In this document: positions 4,936-5,091 of the stretch, one piece after another
Layout: each line of letters starts with the position of its first letter
How positions within the stretch are numbered: the stretch's first letter is position 1
Source of the DNA: Mariprofundales bacterium
GTDB lineage: Bacteria; Pseudomonadota; Zetaproteobacteria; Mariprofundales; S012-25
Length of the DNA: 5,091 bases
Reading direction: 5' to 3'
NCBI GenBank assembly: GCA_015487905.1
Contig: WFOX01000240.1
Location: 1-5,091, forward strand
The notes under the pieces: generated by a model
What the model was told of the DNA's origin: nothing
Seen by the model: the letters and a program-made list of their open reading frames with translations, nothing else
Databases searched by the model: none
Translations under genes and position numbers: made by a program

Positions 4936-5091
4936 ATGACAACCGAGCCCTTACTGCTCGCCCGCGCGCTCATCGCGCGCCCTTCCATCACGCCTGAAGA
5001 CGCGGGCTGCCAGGACTTGCTGGAAGAGGCGCTCACGCCTTTGGGCTTTCAACGCCTGCGCGCCGATCAAGGCGGCGTCACGAACAGCCTC
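4936..5091 (+). CDS. dapE: DapE, succinyl-diaminopimelate desuccinylase (N-terminal 52 codons, cut by window end)
   Basis: The translated start is MTTEPLLLARALIARPSITP, followed by EDAGCQDLLEEAL and a GGVTN segment. This is the usual N-terminus of DapE, a zinc-dependent M20-family amidohydrolase that removes succinate from N-succinyl-L,L-diaminopimelate in the lysine and peptidoglycan precursor pathway in the cytoplasm. The RPSxTPEDAGCQxxL stretch (15-29) is the main recognition signature. Metal-binding His and Asp/Glu residues lie beyond the window, so activity cannot be judged. It is transcribed in the same direction as purH and away from the accessory block, and sits about 100 nt after the last repeat. 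Confidence 0.9.
   Translation, partial: MTTEPLLLARALIARPSITPEDAGCQDLLEEALTPLGFQRLRADQGGVTNSL

Noticed and set aside
4589..4939. A 116-residue + strand frame ending at the dapE start.
   Set aside because: It runs through the palindromic repeats and DapE leader, with no motif and no coding character.

Overview
The window is GC-rich bacterial chromosome. A proteobacterial host fits, and Alphaproteobacteria is my best guess, resting on the style of the purH and dapE products and on a DotA/TraY-type secretion-protein fragment. No rRNA, tRNA, CRISPR array, transposase or integrase was seen.

Left part (about 1-3010, + strand): four genes run in one direction. The first two form a HEPN/MNT toxin-antitoxin pair. 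A MntA-like minimal nucleotidyltransferase antitoxin (158-478) overlaps a HepT-like HEPN RNase toxin (465-812) by 14 nt. Both signature motifs are intact: GSX10DXD in the antitoxin and RX4HXY in the toxin. The toxin stop overlaps the start of an unrecognised exported protein (809-1393) in an ATGA junction. After 72 nt comes purH (1466-3010), a full-length bifunctional enzyme for the last two steps of IMP synthesis. GC content counted on single 60-nt lines is about 53% in hepT, 75% in the exported-protein gene and 70% in purH, so the toxin-antitoxin pair looks acquired and the other two look native.

Middle part (about 3011-4935): an accessory block with its genes on the - strand, against the flanking genes. 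It holds the C-terminal part of a DotA/TraY-family type IVB (IncI-like) secretion membrane protein (4119-4613). Three bases downstream is an unrecognised 301-residue soluble helical protein (3210-4115). Both sides carry copies of one palindromic repeat, made of a paired TTGCAA element, a short linker and a TCGGGCT/AGCCCGA hairpin. The outer copies (3051-3100 and 4755-4803) are inverted relative to each other and match at 44 of 50 aligned columns. The DotA reading frame ends at its N-terminal side just before the right-hand repeats, suggesting that a larger secretion locus was cut down next to the repeats.

Right edge (4936-5091, + strand): the first 52 codons of dapE (succinyl-diaminopimelate desuccinylase), cut by the window end. 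Overall, two housekeeping genes, purH and dapE, border a small repeat-bounded island, and a toxin-antitoxin pair sits upstream of purH.
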